Positions 43,943 through 52,902 of a stretch of 64,000 bases of DNA are shown here, piece after piece. The notes beneath the pieces are model-generated. The model did no database searches. It saw nothing but the letters and a program-made list of their open reading frames with translations, and was not told where the DNA came from. Location: NCBI RefSeq assembly GCF_024436065.1, contig NZ_JANFNS010000001.1, positions 868,001-932,000 on the forward strand, read 5' to 3'. Made by a program: the position numbers and the translations under genes. Source of the DNA: Saccharibacillus sp. JS10 (GTDB lineage: Bacteria > Bacillota > Bacilli > Paenibacillales > Paenibacillaceae). How positions within the stretch are numbered: the first letter of the stretch is position 1; each line of letters begins with the position of its first letter.

Positions 43943-44013
43943 GTAAGTTTTATTCGTCTTTTACAATAAGACATAGACGTTGCGAAATACGTCAGTATGT
44001 GAATAAAACTTAC
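43943..44013 (+). promoter_or_regulatory. hxlA promoter with a 13-bp inverted repeat, likely HxlR site
   Basis: GTAAGTTTTATTC (43943-43955) and GAATAAAACTTAC (44001-44013) are perfect inverted copies 45 nt apart. The left one lies between a weak -35 (TTCCGT) and TACAAT (43962-43967). Between them GACGT/ACGTC (43977-43994) adds a smaller symmetry. The right arm ends 24 nt before hxlA. Confidence 0.65.
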
Positions 44014-44037
44014 CTAACTTATAAGGAGTGTTTGAAT

Positions 44038-44688
44038 ATGAAATTACAATTGGCATTAGACTTGGTGGATATTCCTGGAGCAATCGAGATTGTCAAAGAA
44101 GTTCAGTCTTCGATCGATATTGTTGAAATCGGTACGCCGATCGTGATTAACGAAGGGCTGCATGCAGTAAAAGCACTGAAAGAAGCTTTCCCTCAGTTAG
44201 ACGTTCTTGCCGATCTGAAAGTCATGGATGCAGGCGGTTACGAAGTAATGAAAGCAACTGAAGCGGGAGCAAGTATCGTAACGGTACTCGGCGCTTCGAA
44301 CGATTCGACGATTCGCGGAGCGGTCGAAGAAGCGAAAAAACACGGCACGCAAATCTTGATCGATATGATTAACGTACCGAACTTGGCAGAACGCGCCGCT
44401 CAAGTTGACGCACTGGGCGTCGATTACATCTGCGTTCACACCGGTTATGATCTGCAAGCTGAAGGCCAAAGCCCATTCGAAGATTTGCAAACAATCAAAT
44501 CCGTCGTGAAAAATGCGAAAACAGCGGTTGCCGGCGGAATCAAACTCGATACATTGGCAGGCGTTGTCGCAGCGCAACCGGATCTTGTTATCGTAGGCGG
44601 CGGTATTGCTAGCCAAGACGACAAAGCCGGTACAGCCGCTGAAATGCGTCGTCTGATTCAAGAAGGCTCGGCTGCGGCTCAGGTCTAA
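44038..44688 (+). CDS. hxlA: 3-Hexulose-6-phosphate synthase
   Basis: HxlA condenses formaldehyde with ribulose-5-phosphate to hexulose-6-phosphate, the first step of the ribulose monophosphate pathway; here it most likely detoxifies formaldehyde. The 216 residues form an OMP-decarboxylase-type barrel: LQLALDLVD, VLADLKVMDAGGYEV (Asp and Lys of the active site), and VAGGIKLDTL with IVGGGIAS for phosphate binding. ATG 44038 follows AAGGAG. hxlB starts 4 nt after the stop, so the two are coupled. Confidence 0.94.
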   Translation: MKLQLALDLVDIPGAIEIVKEVQSSIDIVEIGTPIVINEGLHAVKALKEAFPQLDVLADLKVMDAGGYEVMKATEAGASIVTVLGASNDSTIRGAVEEAKKHGTQILIDMINVPNLAERAAQVDALGVDYICVHTGYDLQAEGQSPFEDLQTIKSVVKNAKTAVAGGIKLDTLAGVVAAQPDLVIVGGGIASQDDKAGTAAEMRRLIQEGSAAAQV

Positions 44689-44692
44689 AGAA

Positions 44693-45274
44693 ATGAATCG
44701 TCAAGATTCGATGCCGGACACTTTGACCGCTTACGCAGCCATTGTTGCCGCCGAACTCACAGAAGCAGTACGCGGTATCGATTCGGCTGAAGCGGAAAAG
44801 TTCGCCGAAGTATTAAGCAACGCCGGTCAGATCTTTACCGCTGGAGCCGGACGTTCAGGGTTGATGGGCAAAGCATTAGCGATGCGCCTGATGCACAGCG
44901 GCTCCGACGCTTATGTGGTCGGTGAAACGACGACACCTGGGATCGGAGCAGGCGATGTGCTCGTGATCGCTTCCGGTTCAGGCGAAACACGCACCTTGAT
45001 TCCGATGGCTGAAAAAGCCAAACAGCTTGGCGCAGAAGTCGCTGTTGTCACGTTGAATCCAGATTCGACGTTAGGCAAGCTTGCTACGATGGTAGTGCGT
45101 CTACCCGGTGCATCCAAATCGCGCGAAAACGATCATTACGAGACGATTCAACCGATGGGTTCGTTGTTTGAGCAGACATTGCTGCTATTCTTCGATGCAG
45201 CGGTGCTTCGCTTGATGCAACGGCGTGGACTGGATAGTCAGAAAATGTATGGTAAACATGCGAATTTAGAATAA
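44693..45274 (+). CDS. hxlB: 6-Phospho-3-hexuloisomerase
   Basis: HxlB isomerises hexulose-6-phosphate to fructose-6-phosphate, completing formaldehyde fixation into glycolysis. The 193 residues contain one SIS domain: AGAGRSGLMGKALAMRLMH (about 51-69), VIASGSGETRTLIPMAEKAKQLG (about 91-113) and the catalytic ENDHYETIQPMGSLFEQ segment. It is the second gene of the hxlAB operon, with the start directly behind hxlA. Confidence 0.94.
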   Translation: MNRQDSMPDTLTAYAAIVAAELTEAVRGIDSAEAEKFAEVLSNAGQIFTAGAGRSGLMGKALAMRLMHSGSDAYVVGETTTPGIGAGDVLVIASGSGETRTLIPMAEKAKQLGAEVAVVTLNPDSTLGKLATMVVRLPGASKSRENDHYETIQPMGSLFEQTLLLFFDAAVLRLMQRRGLDSQKMYGKHANLE

Positions 45275-45314
45275 AGTTGGATAAGAGAATAACCCTATAT
45301 TCGCTCCAAACCAT

Positions 45315-45348
45315 GAGTCGATTCTTCTTCGTGAAGAGTCGGCTTTTT
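45315..45348 (+). terminator. hxlAB terminator
   Basis: AGTCGATTCTTC with GAAGAGTCGGCT, paired with two wobbles around a short loop, then T5. Confidence 0.72.
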
Positions 45349-45485
45349 CTATCCTTCCTTTCTTTTTTTCAGGAAAATGATCGGTAAAAAGGTTCCGAGT
45401 GCTTTTTTCGGTTTATTTTTAAGATATAGATTCCTTGCTATCCTTCTCGCAGCTCTATTTCATACCAAAGGAGAACAACATTTTT

Positions 45486-46181
45486 ATGACTATAAAACCT
45501 ATGACGCATTCGATTCAACAAACTGTTTTTTCACTTTTCGAAAAAAATTTCGGTAAAAGACCTGAAGCGGTTCGCGTTTCAGCTAACGAAAAATGCTTGA
45601 TTATTCGAATCGAAGGCTTTTTAGGCAATATTGTCGAAACGATGATTACCGAGCAATCATATGGAGCATTAAACTCTACGCGTGAACTAATCGTCGGTTA
45701 TATGCTCAATCAACTCGATGAAGATTTGAGTAACGAACTCAATTTGTCGGTCGCCCATTTTTATTACGATTGGAACGACGAAGATCTAAGCTGCATCATC
45801 TCGGTCATTCTCCAAGCCGACGAACATTACGAATTGGATGATCCTTATGTAGGCAAAAAAGAAATCCATGATCAAGTCGCGCAGATTACAAGTCGTGTGC
45901 AGAAAAAACCGGAAAATATTCATTCGTTTTGGGTCGATCAAGATTTCCTTGTGATCATTCGTCGCGGCTTAATGAGCGAATTGGAAAAAGCTCTTTTGGA
46001 AGATGAACATGAGAGTGCTTTACGCATCGCGAAAAGAAAAGTCGAAAAAAAATATTTTACGGATCAAATCGATTTGACGCAGTGGGTCGGACGTAAGCCG
46101 ATCGGCGTATATGTCGACTGGGCGTTCGAGCTAGATTGCAGTATGTTAGTCTATGCGTTCGATCAGGAGAAACCAGCTTAA
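45486..46181 (+). CDS. Tandem DUF2294/MpsC-like protein
   Basis: A 231-residue cytosolic protein with two DUF2294-type repeats: HSIQQTVFSLFEKNFGKRPEAVRV...IIRIEGFL (about 7-100) and EIHDQVAQITSRVQKKPENIHSFWV...IIRRGLM (about 121-220). Related single-domain proteins are linked to MpsABC bicarbonate/sodium transport, but no mpsA/mpsB gene is present. ATG 45486 has AAAGGAG. It is monocistronic with a terminator. The second repeat is more diverged. Confidence 0.72.
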   Translation: MTIKPMTHSIQQTVFSLFEKNFGKRPEAVRVSANEKCLIIRIEGFLGNIVETMITEQSYGALNSTRELIVGYMLNQLDEDLSNELNLSVAHFYYDWNDEDLSCIISVILQADEHYELDDPYVGKKEIHDQVAQITSRVQKKPENIHSFWVDQDFLVIIRRGLMSELEKALLEDEHESALRIAKRKVEKKYFTDQIDLTQWVGRKPIGVYVDWAFELDCSMLVYAFDQEKPA

Positions 46182-46199
46182 TCGAAAGTTATTGCGTAT

Positions 46200-46236
46200 A
46201 AATAAAGAACCGGCTAAGATAGCCGGTTCTTTATTG
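46200..46236. terminator. Bidirectional terminator after the DUF2294 gene
   Basis: AATAAAGAACCGGCTA/TAGCCGGTTCTTTATT, nearly perfect 16-bp stem. Confidence 0.85.
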
Positions 46237-46269
46237 TATTCACTTGCTTTTTCGCTTAACCCTTACAAC

Positions 46270-46536
46270 TTATTCGTTCTCACCCGTCATTTCGATTCGG
46301 TCAATGCCTTGCACCGTAATCGAAACCTCGAACTGCCCGTCTGAAGCAGGGCTCATACGCAGCAACCCTTTTTCCGCAAGATAACGATAAGCAAGCTTAC
46401 GTTCGACGTCTCCGTTAATCTCTTCACCCGTCAAGATGATTGGCTCGCCAGCAAGCTCAAACCAACTGTCATACAGTCTGCCTAGCACTTCTCGTCGAAG
46501 ACCGCGCCTACGGTTGAACTGTCCCATGCGTTCCAA
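46270..46536 (-). CDS. Small conserved hypothetical protein, 88 residues
   Basis: I do not recognise the family. The sequence predicts helix-helix-helix then two strands (KLAYRYLAEKGLLRMSPA, FEVSITVQGIDRIE), which resembles a winged-helix domain such as in YjcQ-type proteins. The N-terminus is basic (NRRRGLRREVLGR). The start is TTG at 46536, with GGAGGAG 8 nt upstream; an internal ATG three codons later has no SD of its own. It is alone between the DUF2294 and GH3 genes. Confidence 0.65.
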   Translation of the reverse strand: MERMGQFNRRRGLRREVLGRLYDSWFELAGEPIILTGEEINGDVERKLAYRYLAEKGLLRMSPASDGQFEVSITVQGIDRIEMTGENE

Positions 46537-46696
46537 AGCACTCTCCTCCTTCGGATATCGATCGCGGGGCTTTGTCGGTACGAATGATAAGATGAACGAA
46601 AAAGCCCTCCCTTTCTATTACACGGTTACGATGAGATTCGACGCTTCTGTTCTTTTTGCAAAATCTTTGTAGTTTGCTGTTCTAAAAAAGGAATGA

Positions 46697-49036
46697 TCAA
46701 GCATTGAGTTTTTGCAGAAGCTGCTTGAGTTTTTCTTCGCCGTCTGGCTCAGCAGCGAATCCGACAGCCGCCCGCAGTGGCAAATAACGACCAACCGCTT
46801 CCATCATGCCAGCATTGCCTTCATCTTCTTCATCGTTATCGCTTTGTTGCTGGTTAGAAGCTTCATCGTCCGCAGGCGGCGAGAACAATCCACCTTTCAA
46901 AAATTCGTCCAGCACCGCTTTTTTATCCGGCGATAGTCGTCCCGGCTGCATTAGATCTCCAATCAGCGAGTTGCGATGAATCGGCTCCATGACTTCCGGA
47001 TCGCCTTGCACTTGGACTTCCGCAGTTAGGTCGATCGCACGCGAACACGTACCTACGCGGATTTCGAAAGCTCCACTTTCTACATGCCAATCTCGTTGTT
47101 CAACATCGTAATAAGCAAAAGCACGACGATCCAGCGTAAACGTAACGGTCTTTTTCTCACCTGGTTCCAACTCGATTTTTTCGAATCCTTTTAACTCTTG
47201 CTGTGGGCGATCAATCGTACTTTCTACATCACGAACATAAAGCTGAACGATTTCTTTGCCTTTTACTTTGCCGGTATTTTCGACTTGTACCGTTACGGTC
47301 AAACCTTCATCTGCTTTTACTTGCGAAGAACTGAGTTTGAGGTCGGAATAAGCAAAGCTTGTATAGGATAGACCATATCCGAACGGGAATAACGGCTCGA
47401 CCGCTTTTTTGTCATAATAACGATAGCCCACGTAGATCCCTTCTCGATATTCAACGCGGTCACCTACGCCCGGGAAATTCAAAAAGGCGGGTGTATCTTC
47501 TAAGCGCATCGGGAAAGTCTCTGCCAATTTGCCGGAAGGGCTGACGTTGCCGAATAAAATATCCGCAATCGCGCCGCCTAAAGCTTGACCGCCGAGGTAC
47601 GCTTCCAGTACCCCTTTCACCTGACCAAGCCACGGCATTTCAACCGGCGAGCCATTGCTTAGTACAACGACCAGATTAGGCTGTACGCTCGAAAGTTCTT
47701 GGATCAATCGAAGCTGGTTGTCTGGCAACCGAAGATGCGTACGGTCGTATCCTTCCGATTCATAAGCATGTGGCAAGCCTGCGAACAATACCGTTACATC
47801 GGACTTGGATGCCAGTTCTACTGCTTCCGCGATTTTGTTTTCTTCGATCGAATCGTTTTTGAGACTGTAGCCGCTGGAATAATCCACTTGAGCATCGCCG
47901 GATTCTTTGAGCAATTCGTCGTAAATGACTTCAAGCTTCGTTGGCTTAATATGCGAACTACCGCCGCCTTGATAACGTGGACGCTTCGCAAGTTCGCCAA
48001 TTACAGCGATTTTTCCAGAACGCTTGAGCGGTAAAAGGTCTTGTTCATTTTTGAGCAGCACCATACTTTCACGCGCGACTTGGCGAGCGAGCCGATGGTG
48101 TTCGTCTTTATCGTAGGAAGCATTTTCAACTTTTTCTGCAACGGCACGGAACACGATCCGCAACATACGTTCTACCGCGGCATCCAGTTTTTCGAGCGGC
48201 AGACTGCCATCGTTTACGGCATCGATAATCTTGCGCTCGCCGATTCCGCCGCTTGTCGGCATTTCAAGCTCTAGCCCTGCCGCAACGCCTTCGGCACGTT
48301 CATTCACTGCGCCCCAGTCCGATACGACAAACCCTTCCAAGCCCCATTCTTCTTTCAAAATATCGTTGAGCAAGTATTGATTTTCCGACGCATACGTGCC
48401 GTTCACTTTGTTGTAAGAACTCATAACGGTCCACGGTTGACCTTTTTTAACGGCGCCTTCAAAGCTTGCCAGGTAAATTTCGCGGAGTGTACGTTCATCC
48501 ACAATCGCATCTACCGACATCCGCCGATGTTCCTGGTTATTGACTGCAAAATGCTTAAGCGAAGTGCCGACGCCTTGACTTTGCACGCCTTGAATATGAC
48601 TTGCCGCAATCTCCGAAGACAAATACGGATCTTCCGAAAAGTATTCAAAGTTACGTCCGCACAGCGGTGAGCGCTTAATATTCGCACCTGGGCCAAGCAG
48701 TACCGCTACATTTTCCGCCTGACATTCTTCCCCGAGCGCCGTTCCCATTTGCCGGATCAGATCGCGATCCCATGACGAAGCAATGCCCGCCGCCGAAGGA
48801 AAACAAGTCGCGGGTACGCTGTCGTTAAGTCCCAAATGATCCGCACCTTGCGCTTGCTTCCGAAGCCCGTGCGGGCCGTCAGTCATCATAACAGAAGGAA
48901 TCCCAAGTCGCTCGATCCCTTTGGTATGCCAAAAGTCTTTGCCCGAGCACAAGCTCGCTTTTTCCTGCAACGTCATTTGTTTGATTAATTCTTTAATTTG
49001 CGTCTGATCCGTGGTCGATTGTGGTGTAGTCATCAT
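46697..49036 (-). CDS. Glycoside hydrolase family 3 beta-glycosidase
   Basis: A cytosolic GH3 enzyme (no signal peptide) of 779 residues, likely a beta-glucosidase acting on imported oligosaccharides. The (beta/alpha)8 domain has the nucleophile Asp240 in [10 protein letters not shown] and substrate motifs [14 protein letters not shown]; the alpha/beta sandwich has the acid/base region around [12 protein letters not shown] (about 420). A fibronectin-like domain (about 575-650, [16 protein letters not shown]) follows. The last 110 residues include an acidic low-complexity segment (about 728-745), not typical of the family. A TGCTTGTTAAGCA palindrome lies upstream at 49087-49099. Confidence 0.9.
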   Translation of the reverse strand: MMTTPQSTTDQTQIKELIKQMTLQEKASLCSGKDFWHTKGIERLGIPSVMMTDGPHGLRKQAQGADHLGLNDSVPATCFPSAAGIASSWDRDLIRQMGTALGEECQAENVAVLLGPGANIKRSPLCGRNFEYFSEDPYLSSEIAASHIQGVQSQGVGTSLKHFAVNNQEHRRMSVDAIVDERTLREIYLASFEGAVKKGQPWTVMSSYNKVNGTYASENQYLLNDILKEEWGLEGFVVSDWGAVNERAEGVAAGLELEMPTSGGIGERKIIDAVNDGSLPLEKLDAAVERMLRIVFRAVAEKVENASYDKDEHHRLARQVARESMVLLKNEQDLLPLKRSGKIAVIGELAKRPRYQGGGSSHIKPTKLEVIYDELLKESGDAQVDYSSGYSLKNDSIEENKIAEAVELASKSDVTVLFAGLPHAYESEGYDRTHLRLPDNQLRLIQELSSVQPNLVVVLSNGSPVEMPWLGQVKGVLEAYLGGQALGGAIADILFGNVSPSGKLAETFPMRLEDTPAFLNFPGVGDRVEYREGIYVGYRYYDKKAVEPLFPFGYGLSYTSFAYSDLKLSSSQVKADEGLTVTVQVENTGKVKGKEIVQLYVRDVESTIDRPQQELKGFEKIELEPGEKKTVTFTLDRRAFAYYDVEQRDWHVESGAFEIRVGTCSRAIDLTAEVQVQGDPEVMEPIHRNSLIGDLMQPGRLSPDKKAVLDEFLKGGLFSPPADDEASNQQQSDNDEEDEGNAGMMEAVGRYLPLRAAVGFAAEPDGEEKLKQLLQKLNA

Positions 49037-49086
49037 CTTTCCCCTTTCGATTTTAAATCACAGAATAGGTCAGTTATTAAGCAAAA

Positions 49087-49099
49087 TGCTTGTTAAGCA
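49087..49099 (-). promoter_or_regulatory. Palindrome upstream of the GH3 gene
   Basis: TGCTTGTTAAGCA, 5-bp perfect half-sites around 3 nt, about 50 nt before the GH3 start in the probable promoter. A candidate operator for a sugar repressor. Confidence 0.35.
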
Positions 49100-49184
49100 C
49101 ATTAATTATTATTTAGCCGATTTGGAGAAGTTTTAAACGATTTAGAATTTAGATAAAAAGGAAATGGATTGAATATGAAAGTGC

Positions 49185-49214
49185 TTGCTATGCTTCTGAA
49201 TGTTATGGTATGAT
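49185..49214 (+). promoter_or_regulatory. Promoter of the tRNA gene
   Basis: TTGCTA (49185-49190) and TATGAT (49209-49214), 18-nt spacer, 33 nt before the tRNA. Confidence 0.5.
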
Positions 49215-49247
49215 CTTTCTTGTCGACATTAGTAAAACTTAATATGA

Positions 49248-49319
49248 AGGACGGTAGCTCAGCGGGAGAGCACTATCTTGACAGGGTAGGGGTCATGGGT
49301 TCGATCCCCATCCGTCCTA
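49248..49319 (+). tRNA. tRNA-Val (anticodon GAC)
   Basis: A full cloverleaf can be folded: acceptor AGGACGG/CCGTCCT, D arm GCTC-AGCGGGA-GAGC, anticodon arm CTATC-TTGACAG-GGTAG with anticodon GAC, and T arm ATGGG-TTCGATC-CCCAT, discriminator A at 49319. CCA is not encoded. It is a single gene with its own promoter and terminator, not part of a cluster. Confidence 0.93.
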
Positions 49320-49327
49320 TACGCGAA

Positions 49328-49357
49328 AACCACTTGAATATTCAAGTGGTTTTTTGT
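49328..49357 (+). terminator. tRNA-Val terminator
   Basis: Perfect 12-bp self-complementary stem AACCACTTGAAT/ATTCAAGTGGTT followed by T5, 8 nt after the tRNA. Confidence 0.88.
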
Positions 49358-49381
49358 TGCCTACTCATCTATATCCGAGGA

Positions 49382-49591
49382 TTATTCGTCTCCCCCATCC
49401 TCTTCCCGAACATCGTAAAACCAAAAATACTTAATCGTCGCCGTATTAATCGTATTGCCGTCAATTTCGACCCAGGCGTTCGATGTCATGTCTTCGGGCA
49501 GTCGTTCGAAGTCTTCTTCACCGATTCCAATCTCTAATACTTCTCCGTCTGTAAAATGAATCGCGATTACGGTTGTAACTTCCGTTTCCAT
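49382..49591 (-). CDS. Small acidic hypothetical protein, 69 residues
   Basis: Not recognised. A compact beta-rich acidic protein (VTTVIAIHFTDGEVLEIGIGEEDFERLP, WVEIDGNTINTATIKYFWFYDV) with an Asp/Glu tail. The fold may be a small beta barrel. AAGGAGG precedes the ATG, so translation is credible. It is convergent with the tRNA and divergent from the gene at 49709. Confidence 0.65.
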   Translation of the reverse strand: METEVTTVIAIHFTDGEVLEIGIGEEDFERLPEDMTSNAWVEIDGNTINTATIKYFWFYDVREEDGGDE

Positions 49592-49708
49592 CGAATACGC
49601 CTCCTTGATCTGACTCTTTATTTTTGGTTACGCTTTCTTTTTCGACATTCACTCTCCAATTCCTTTCTGTTACACTAAAAGAGACTTTTTAATCTAAGGA
49701 GGATATTC

Positions 49709-50029
49709 ATGCAGCTGACTCAATTGACTCGTCAAGGAGAAGAACTTCGCGATTCGGTGCAAAAAGGCGAAGATTTCCGCAGTATCACGCAATGGCTATC
49801 CAGTGCCGCTGTTTATTTGGAAGCTCGGCATAAAAACTTAAAAGAAAGTGCATCCTTTTTTACGGAAAAAGATAAATTCAAAAGCCTTGTTCTTGATAAA
49901 AACGAGTATTCGCTCCTTTTATTCGATTCTCTGATTGGAGCTTTAAAAGCAATCGAAATGTTAGAAGACATGCAGTCTAGCGAGCGGAATGAATCGAACC
50001 GTGGCGCACGGAACTGGAACGATTTTTAA
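49709..50029 (+). CDS. Hypothetical helical protein, 106 residues
   Basis: Not recognised. The sequence predicts an all-helical soluble protein with SSAAVYLEARHKNLKESASFF and LLLFDSLIGALKAIEMLEDM. AAGGAGG lies before the ATG. The GH32 gene starts 15 nt after its stop, so the two are probably one transcript, but nothing ties it to sucrose metabolism. Confidence 0.65.
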   Translation: MQLTQLTRQGEELRDSVQKGEDFRSITQWLSSAAVYLEARHKNLKESASFFTEKDKFKSLVLDKNEYSLLLFDSLIGALKAIEMLEDMQSSERNESNRGARNWNDF

Positions 50030-50044
50030 GGGGGACTTGGTCGG

Positions 50045-51598
50045 ATGCACTCTTTTCAATCTCAGCATTTGGAAGCGTTAGCACGCGCCGAAGCTTCGCT
50101 CGCTGCTGCTCAAGAACGCGTCGCACAAGATCGCTGGAGACTTCGGTATCATGTTGCGGCTCCTGCTTATTGGATCAATGATCCGAATGGTTTTAGCTTT
50201 TACCGTGGCGAATATCATTTGTTTTACCAGCATCATCCTTATTCCGTCGAATGGGGGCCTATGTACTGGGGACACGTAAAAAGTAAAGACCTTGTCCATT
50301 GGGAACATCTGCCGATCGCTCTTGCTCCAAGCGAAGATTATGATCGGGACGGTTGTTTTTCGGGCAGTGCAATCGAGCATGAGGGCAAGCTGTGGCTTAT
50401 GTATACCGGCAACGTATGGACAGGCGAAGATCGAGACGAAGATTTGAAGCAAGTCCAAGCGTTGGCATATAGCGAAGACGGGGTTCATTTTGAAAAATAT
50501 ATCGGAAACCCTGTGATCGAAGCCGCACCCGAAGGCAATATCCACCCTTTCCATTTCCGTGACCCCAAAATCTGGCAACATGAAGACATCTATTATTGTA
50601 TACTCGGTTCGCAAACGACGGATCGACAGAGCGGTCAAGTATTGCTGTATCGCTCGGCAGACTTGATCAATTGGACATTTATCAGCGTAATCGCAGGCGG
50701 GCAAGAAACGACCGAAAAGCTTGGCTACATGTGGGAATGCCCGGATCTTTTTGCGCTTGGCGATCAGGATGTCTTAGTCTGCTCTCCGCAAGGGATGGCA
50801 AAAGACGGCGATCTGTATCACAACCTCCATCAATCCGGCTGTATGCTTGGCAAATTGGATTATGCTACCGGAAAGTTCGAGCATGGGGATTTGCAGCTTC
50901 TGGATTACGGATTCGATTTTTATGCGCCGCAAACGACACTGGACGAACAAGGACGCCGAATCGTAATCGCCTGGATGGCAATGTGGGAAGATAAAATGCC
51001 GGAGCAAGCTCGGGGCTGGGCAGGAGCGATGACGATTCCACGTGTACTGACTATAGAAGATGGGCAAATTCGCACGCGTCCGTTACCTGAGCTAAGTAAA
51101 CTGCGCGGCAAAAGTGTGCATTATACCAATGAAAAGCTACTTTCTTCCCTTGCAGCAAACAGTCAATCGGTAGAACCCGATTCATCGATCTATACCGGAC
51201 GACAATTTGCAGGCGTTTCTGGCGAATATACCGAACTGGAAATCGAGTTTGAAGCCGGCACCGCCACGTCGTTTGGAATTGCGATGCGAGTCGGTGAAAG
51301 TTCAGGCGAAGAAACAGTGTTGAGTTACGATTGCCAGCAGCAAAAATTAACTTTGGATCGTGAACGTTCGGGTGCCGGTTCAGGCGGAATACGCCGCGCT
51401 CCTCTTTCTTTGCAAAATGGAATTTTGAAGCTACGAATCTTTATCGATCGTTCATCGGTAGAGGTATTTGCGGGTGACGGAGAAGTTGCGATGTCTGCGC
51501 GAATCTACCCCGGCGTAGACTCTACAGGCATACGTTTTTTTGCAAAAGACGGCGAAACCCTTTTAAAATCGGTAGATTGCTGGACACTTGATCAATAA
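50045..51598 (+). CDS. GH32 beta-fructofuranosidase (sucrose/sucrose-6-phosphate hydrolase)
   Basis: A cytosolic GH32 enzyme of 517 residues that splits the fructosyl bond of sucrose, its 6-phosphate or fructooligosaccharides. The catalytic triad is complete: nucleophile Asp46 in WINDPNG, transition-state Asp in FRDPK (about 176) and acid/base Glu231 in WECPDLF. The C-terminal beta-sandwich (about 370-510) has the usual [12 protein letters not shown]. No PTS sucrose permease is adjacent, so sucrose or phosphorylated sucrose cannot be chosen. RBS AAGGGGG precedes the ATG. Confidence 0.91.
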   Translation: MHSFQSQHLEALARAEASLAAAQERVAQDRWRLRYHVAAPAYWINDPNGFSFYRGEYHLFYQHHPYSVEWGPMYWGHVKSKDLVHWEHLPIALAPSEDYDRDGCFSGSAIEHEGKLWLMYTGNVWTGEDRDEDLKQVQALAYSEDGVHFEKYIGNPVIEAAPEGNIHPFHFRDPKIWQHEDIYYCILGSQTTDRQSGQVLLYRSADLINWTFISVIAGGQETTEKLGYMWECPDLFALGDQDVLVCSPQGMAKDGDLYHNLHQSGCMLGKLDYATGKFEHGDLQLLDYGFDFYAPQTTLDEQGRRIVIAWMAMWEDKMPEQARGWAGAMTIPRVLTIEDGQIRTRPLPELSKLRGKSVHYTNEKLLSSLAANSQSVEPDSSIYTGRQFAGVSGEYTELEIEFEAGTATSFGIAMRVGESSGEETVLSYDCQQQKLTLDRERSGAGSGGIRRAPLSLQNGILKLRIFIDRSSVEVFAGDGEVAMSARIYPGVDSTGIRFFAKDGETLLKSVDCWTLDQ

Positions 51599-51696
51599 AC
51601 GTTTTCGAGGACTTCTTCTTTCCAGTCCGTGTCAGAACACGGCTTTTGCGGGTAATGCACATGTTGTACGCCCAAATGGAAAGGAGCCCAAAACCG

Positions 51697-52803
51697 ATGA
51701 GTGAAAAAGTATTTATCAGCCCGGGCAAATACGTGCAGGGCAAAGATGTAGTCGACAAAGCTGGAGAATATGCAAAAGTGCTAGGTAAATCTGCACTGGT
51801 GATCGCCGATTCCATCGTATGGCCCATCGCAGGCGATCGCGTCGTCAAAAGTTTCGAAGAATCCGGTATTTCAGTAACGAAAGCCGAATTTAAAGGTGAA
51901 GCTTCACGCGGAGAAATCAAACGAATCGCTGAACTTGGACAAAATATTGATCTGGTCGTTGGTGTAGGCGGCGGTAAAACGCTGGATACGGCAAAAGCGG
52001 TCAATGATGTTTTAGGCGCATTTTGCGTCATTATTCCGACAACGGCTTCGACTGACGCGCCAACTAGCGCACTGTCGGTTCTGTATACCGATGAAGGCGC
52101 ATTTGACGAATATTCGTTTTACAAAAAAAATCCCGATCTGATTTTGGTGGATACCAAAGTCATCGCCGGTGCACCGCCGCTATTCCTGACTTCGGGGATT
52201 GCCGATGCGCTTGCCACATGGGTAGAATGCCGCGCTGTAATTGAAGCACGTGCAACGACAATGGCGGGTGGTCTTACAACGCTTGCTGCCGAAGCAATCG
52301 CGCGCAAATGTGAAGAAACCTTGTTCGATTACGGATTGTTGGCTTACGAATCGGTAAAACGTAAAGTCGTAACGCCAGCACTCGATGCGGTTATCGAAGC
52401 CAACACCTTGCTGAGCGGTCTTGGCTTCGAAAGTGGCGGTCTTGCCGGAGCGCATGCGATCCACAACGGATTCACCGTACTCGAAGGTGATATTCACCAT
52501 ATGACGCACGGTCAAAAAGTCACATTCGGTACGCTCGTGCAGCTCGCACTCGAACGTCGTCCGATTCATGAAATCGAACGTTATATCGACTTCTACTTGA
52601 AGCTCGATCTGCCGGTCACACTCGAAGACTTGCATCTCAAAGACGTCTCGAACGAAGACCTGTACCGCGTAGCGGAAGCTGCGACCAAAGAAGGCGAAAC
52701 CGCGCATAACTTGCCGTTCCCTGTAACCGCAAGCGATGTGCTGGATGCGATCTTGGCAGCGGATCAATATTCGCTCGCATACAAAGCAAAATTCCAAAAA
52801 TAA
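51697..52803 (+). CDS. gldA: Glycerol dehydrogenase (iron/zinc-type)
   Basis: GldA oxidises glycerol to dihydroxyacetone with NAD+. The 368 residues have the GldA motifs [15 protein letters not shown] (about 88-102), [18 protein letters not shown] (about 113), and metal ligands Asp in [12 protein letters not shown] and His in AHAIHNGFT (about 254) and HHMTHGQKV (about 268). ATG 51697 follows AAAGGAG; the longer frame from 51646 is unsupported. It is 98 nt after GH32 in the same direction and followed by a strong terminator. Confidence 0.92.
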   Translation: MSEKVFISPGKYVQGKDVVDKAGEYAKVLGKSALVIADSIVWPIAGDRVVKSFEESGISVTKAEFKGEASRGEIKRIAELGQNIDLVVGVGGGKTLDTAKAVNDVLGAFCVIIPTTASTDAPTSALSVLYTDEGAFDEYSFYKKNPDLILVDTKVIAGAPPLFLTSGIADALATWVECRAVIEARATTMAGGLTTLAAEAIARKCEETLFDYGLLAYESVKRKVVTPALDAVIEANTLLSGLGFESGGLAGAHAIHNGFTVLEGDIHHMTHGQKVTFGTLVQLALERRPIHEIERYIDFYLKLDLPVTLEDLHLKDVSNEDLYRVAEAATKEGETAHNLPFPVTASDVLDAILAADQYSLAYKAKFQK

Positions 52804-52823
52804 TTTCGTCCTGAAGTGAACCA

Positions 52824-52865
52824 AACAGACCTTGTTTCCGTATCATTGGAAACAAGGTCTGTTTG
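52824..52865. terminator. gldA terminator
   Basis: Perfect 16-bp stem AACAGACCTTGTTTCC with its complement and an 8-nt loop. T-tract is poor, but the stem is strong and lies between convergent genes. Confidence 0.75.
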
Positions 52866-52902
52866 ACATTTTAACTTTGAAATTAAGGGCTAACCCGATC
52901 GC

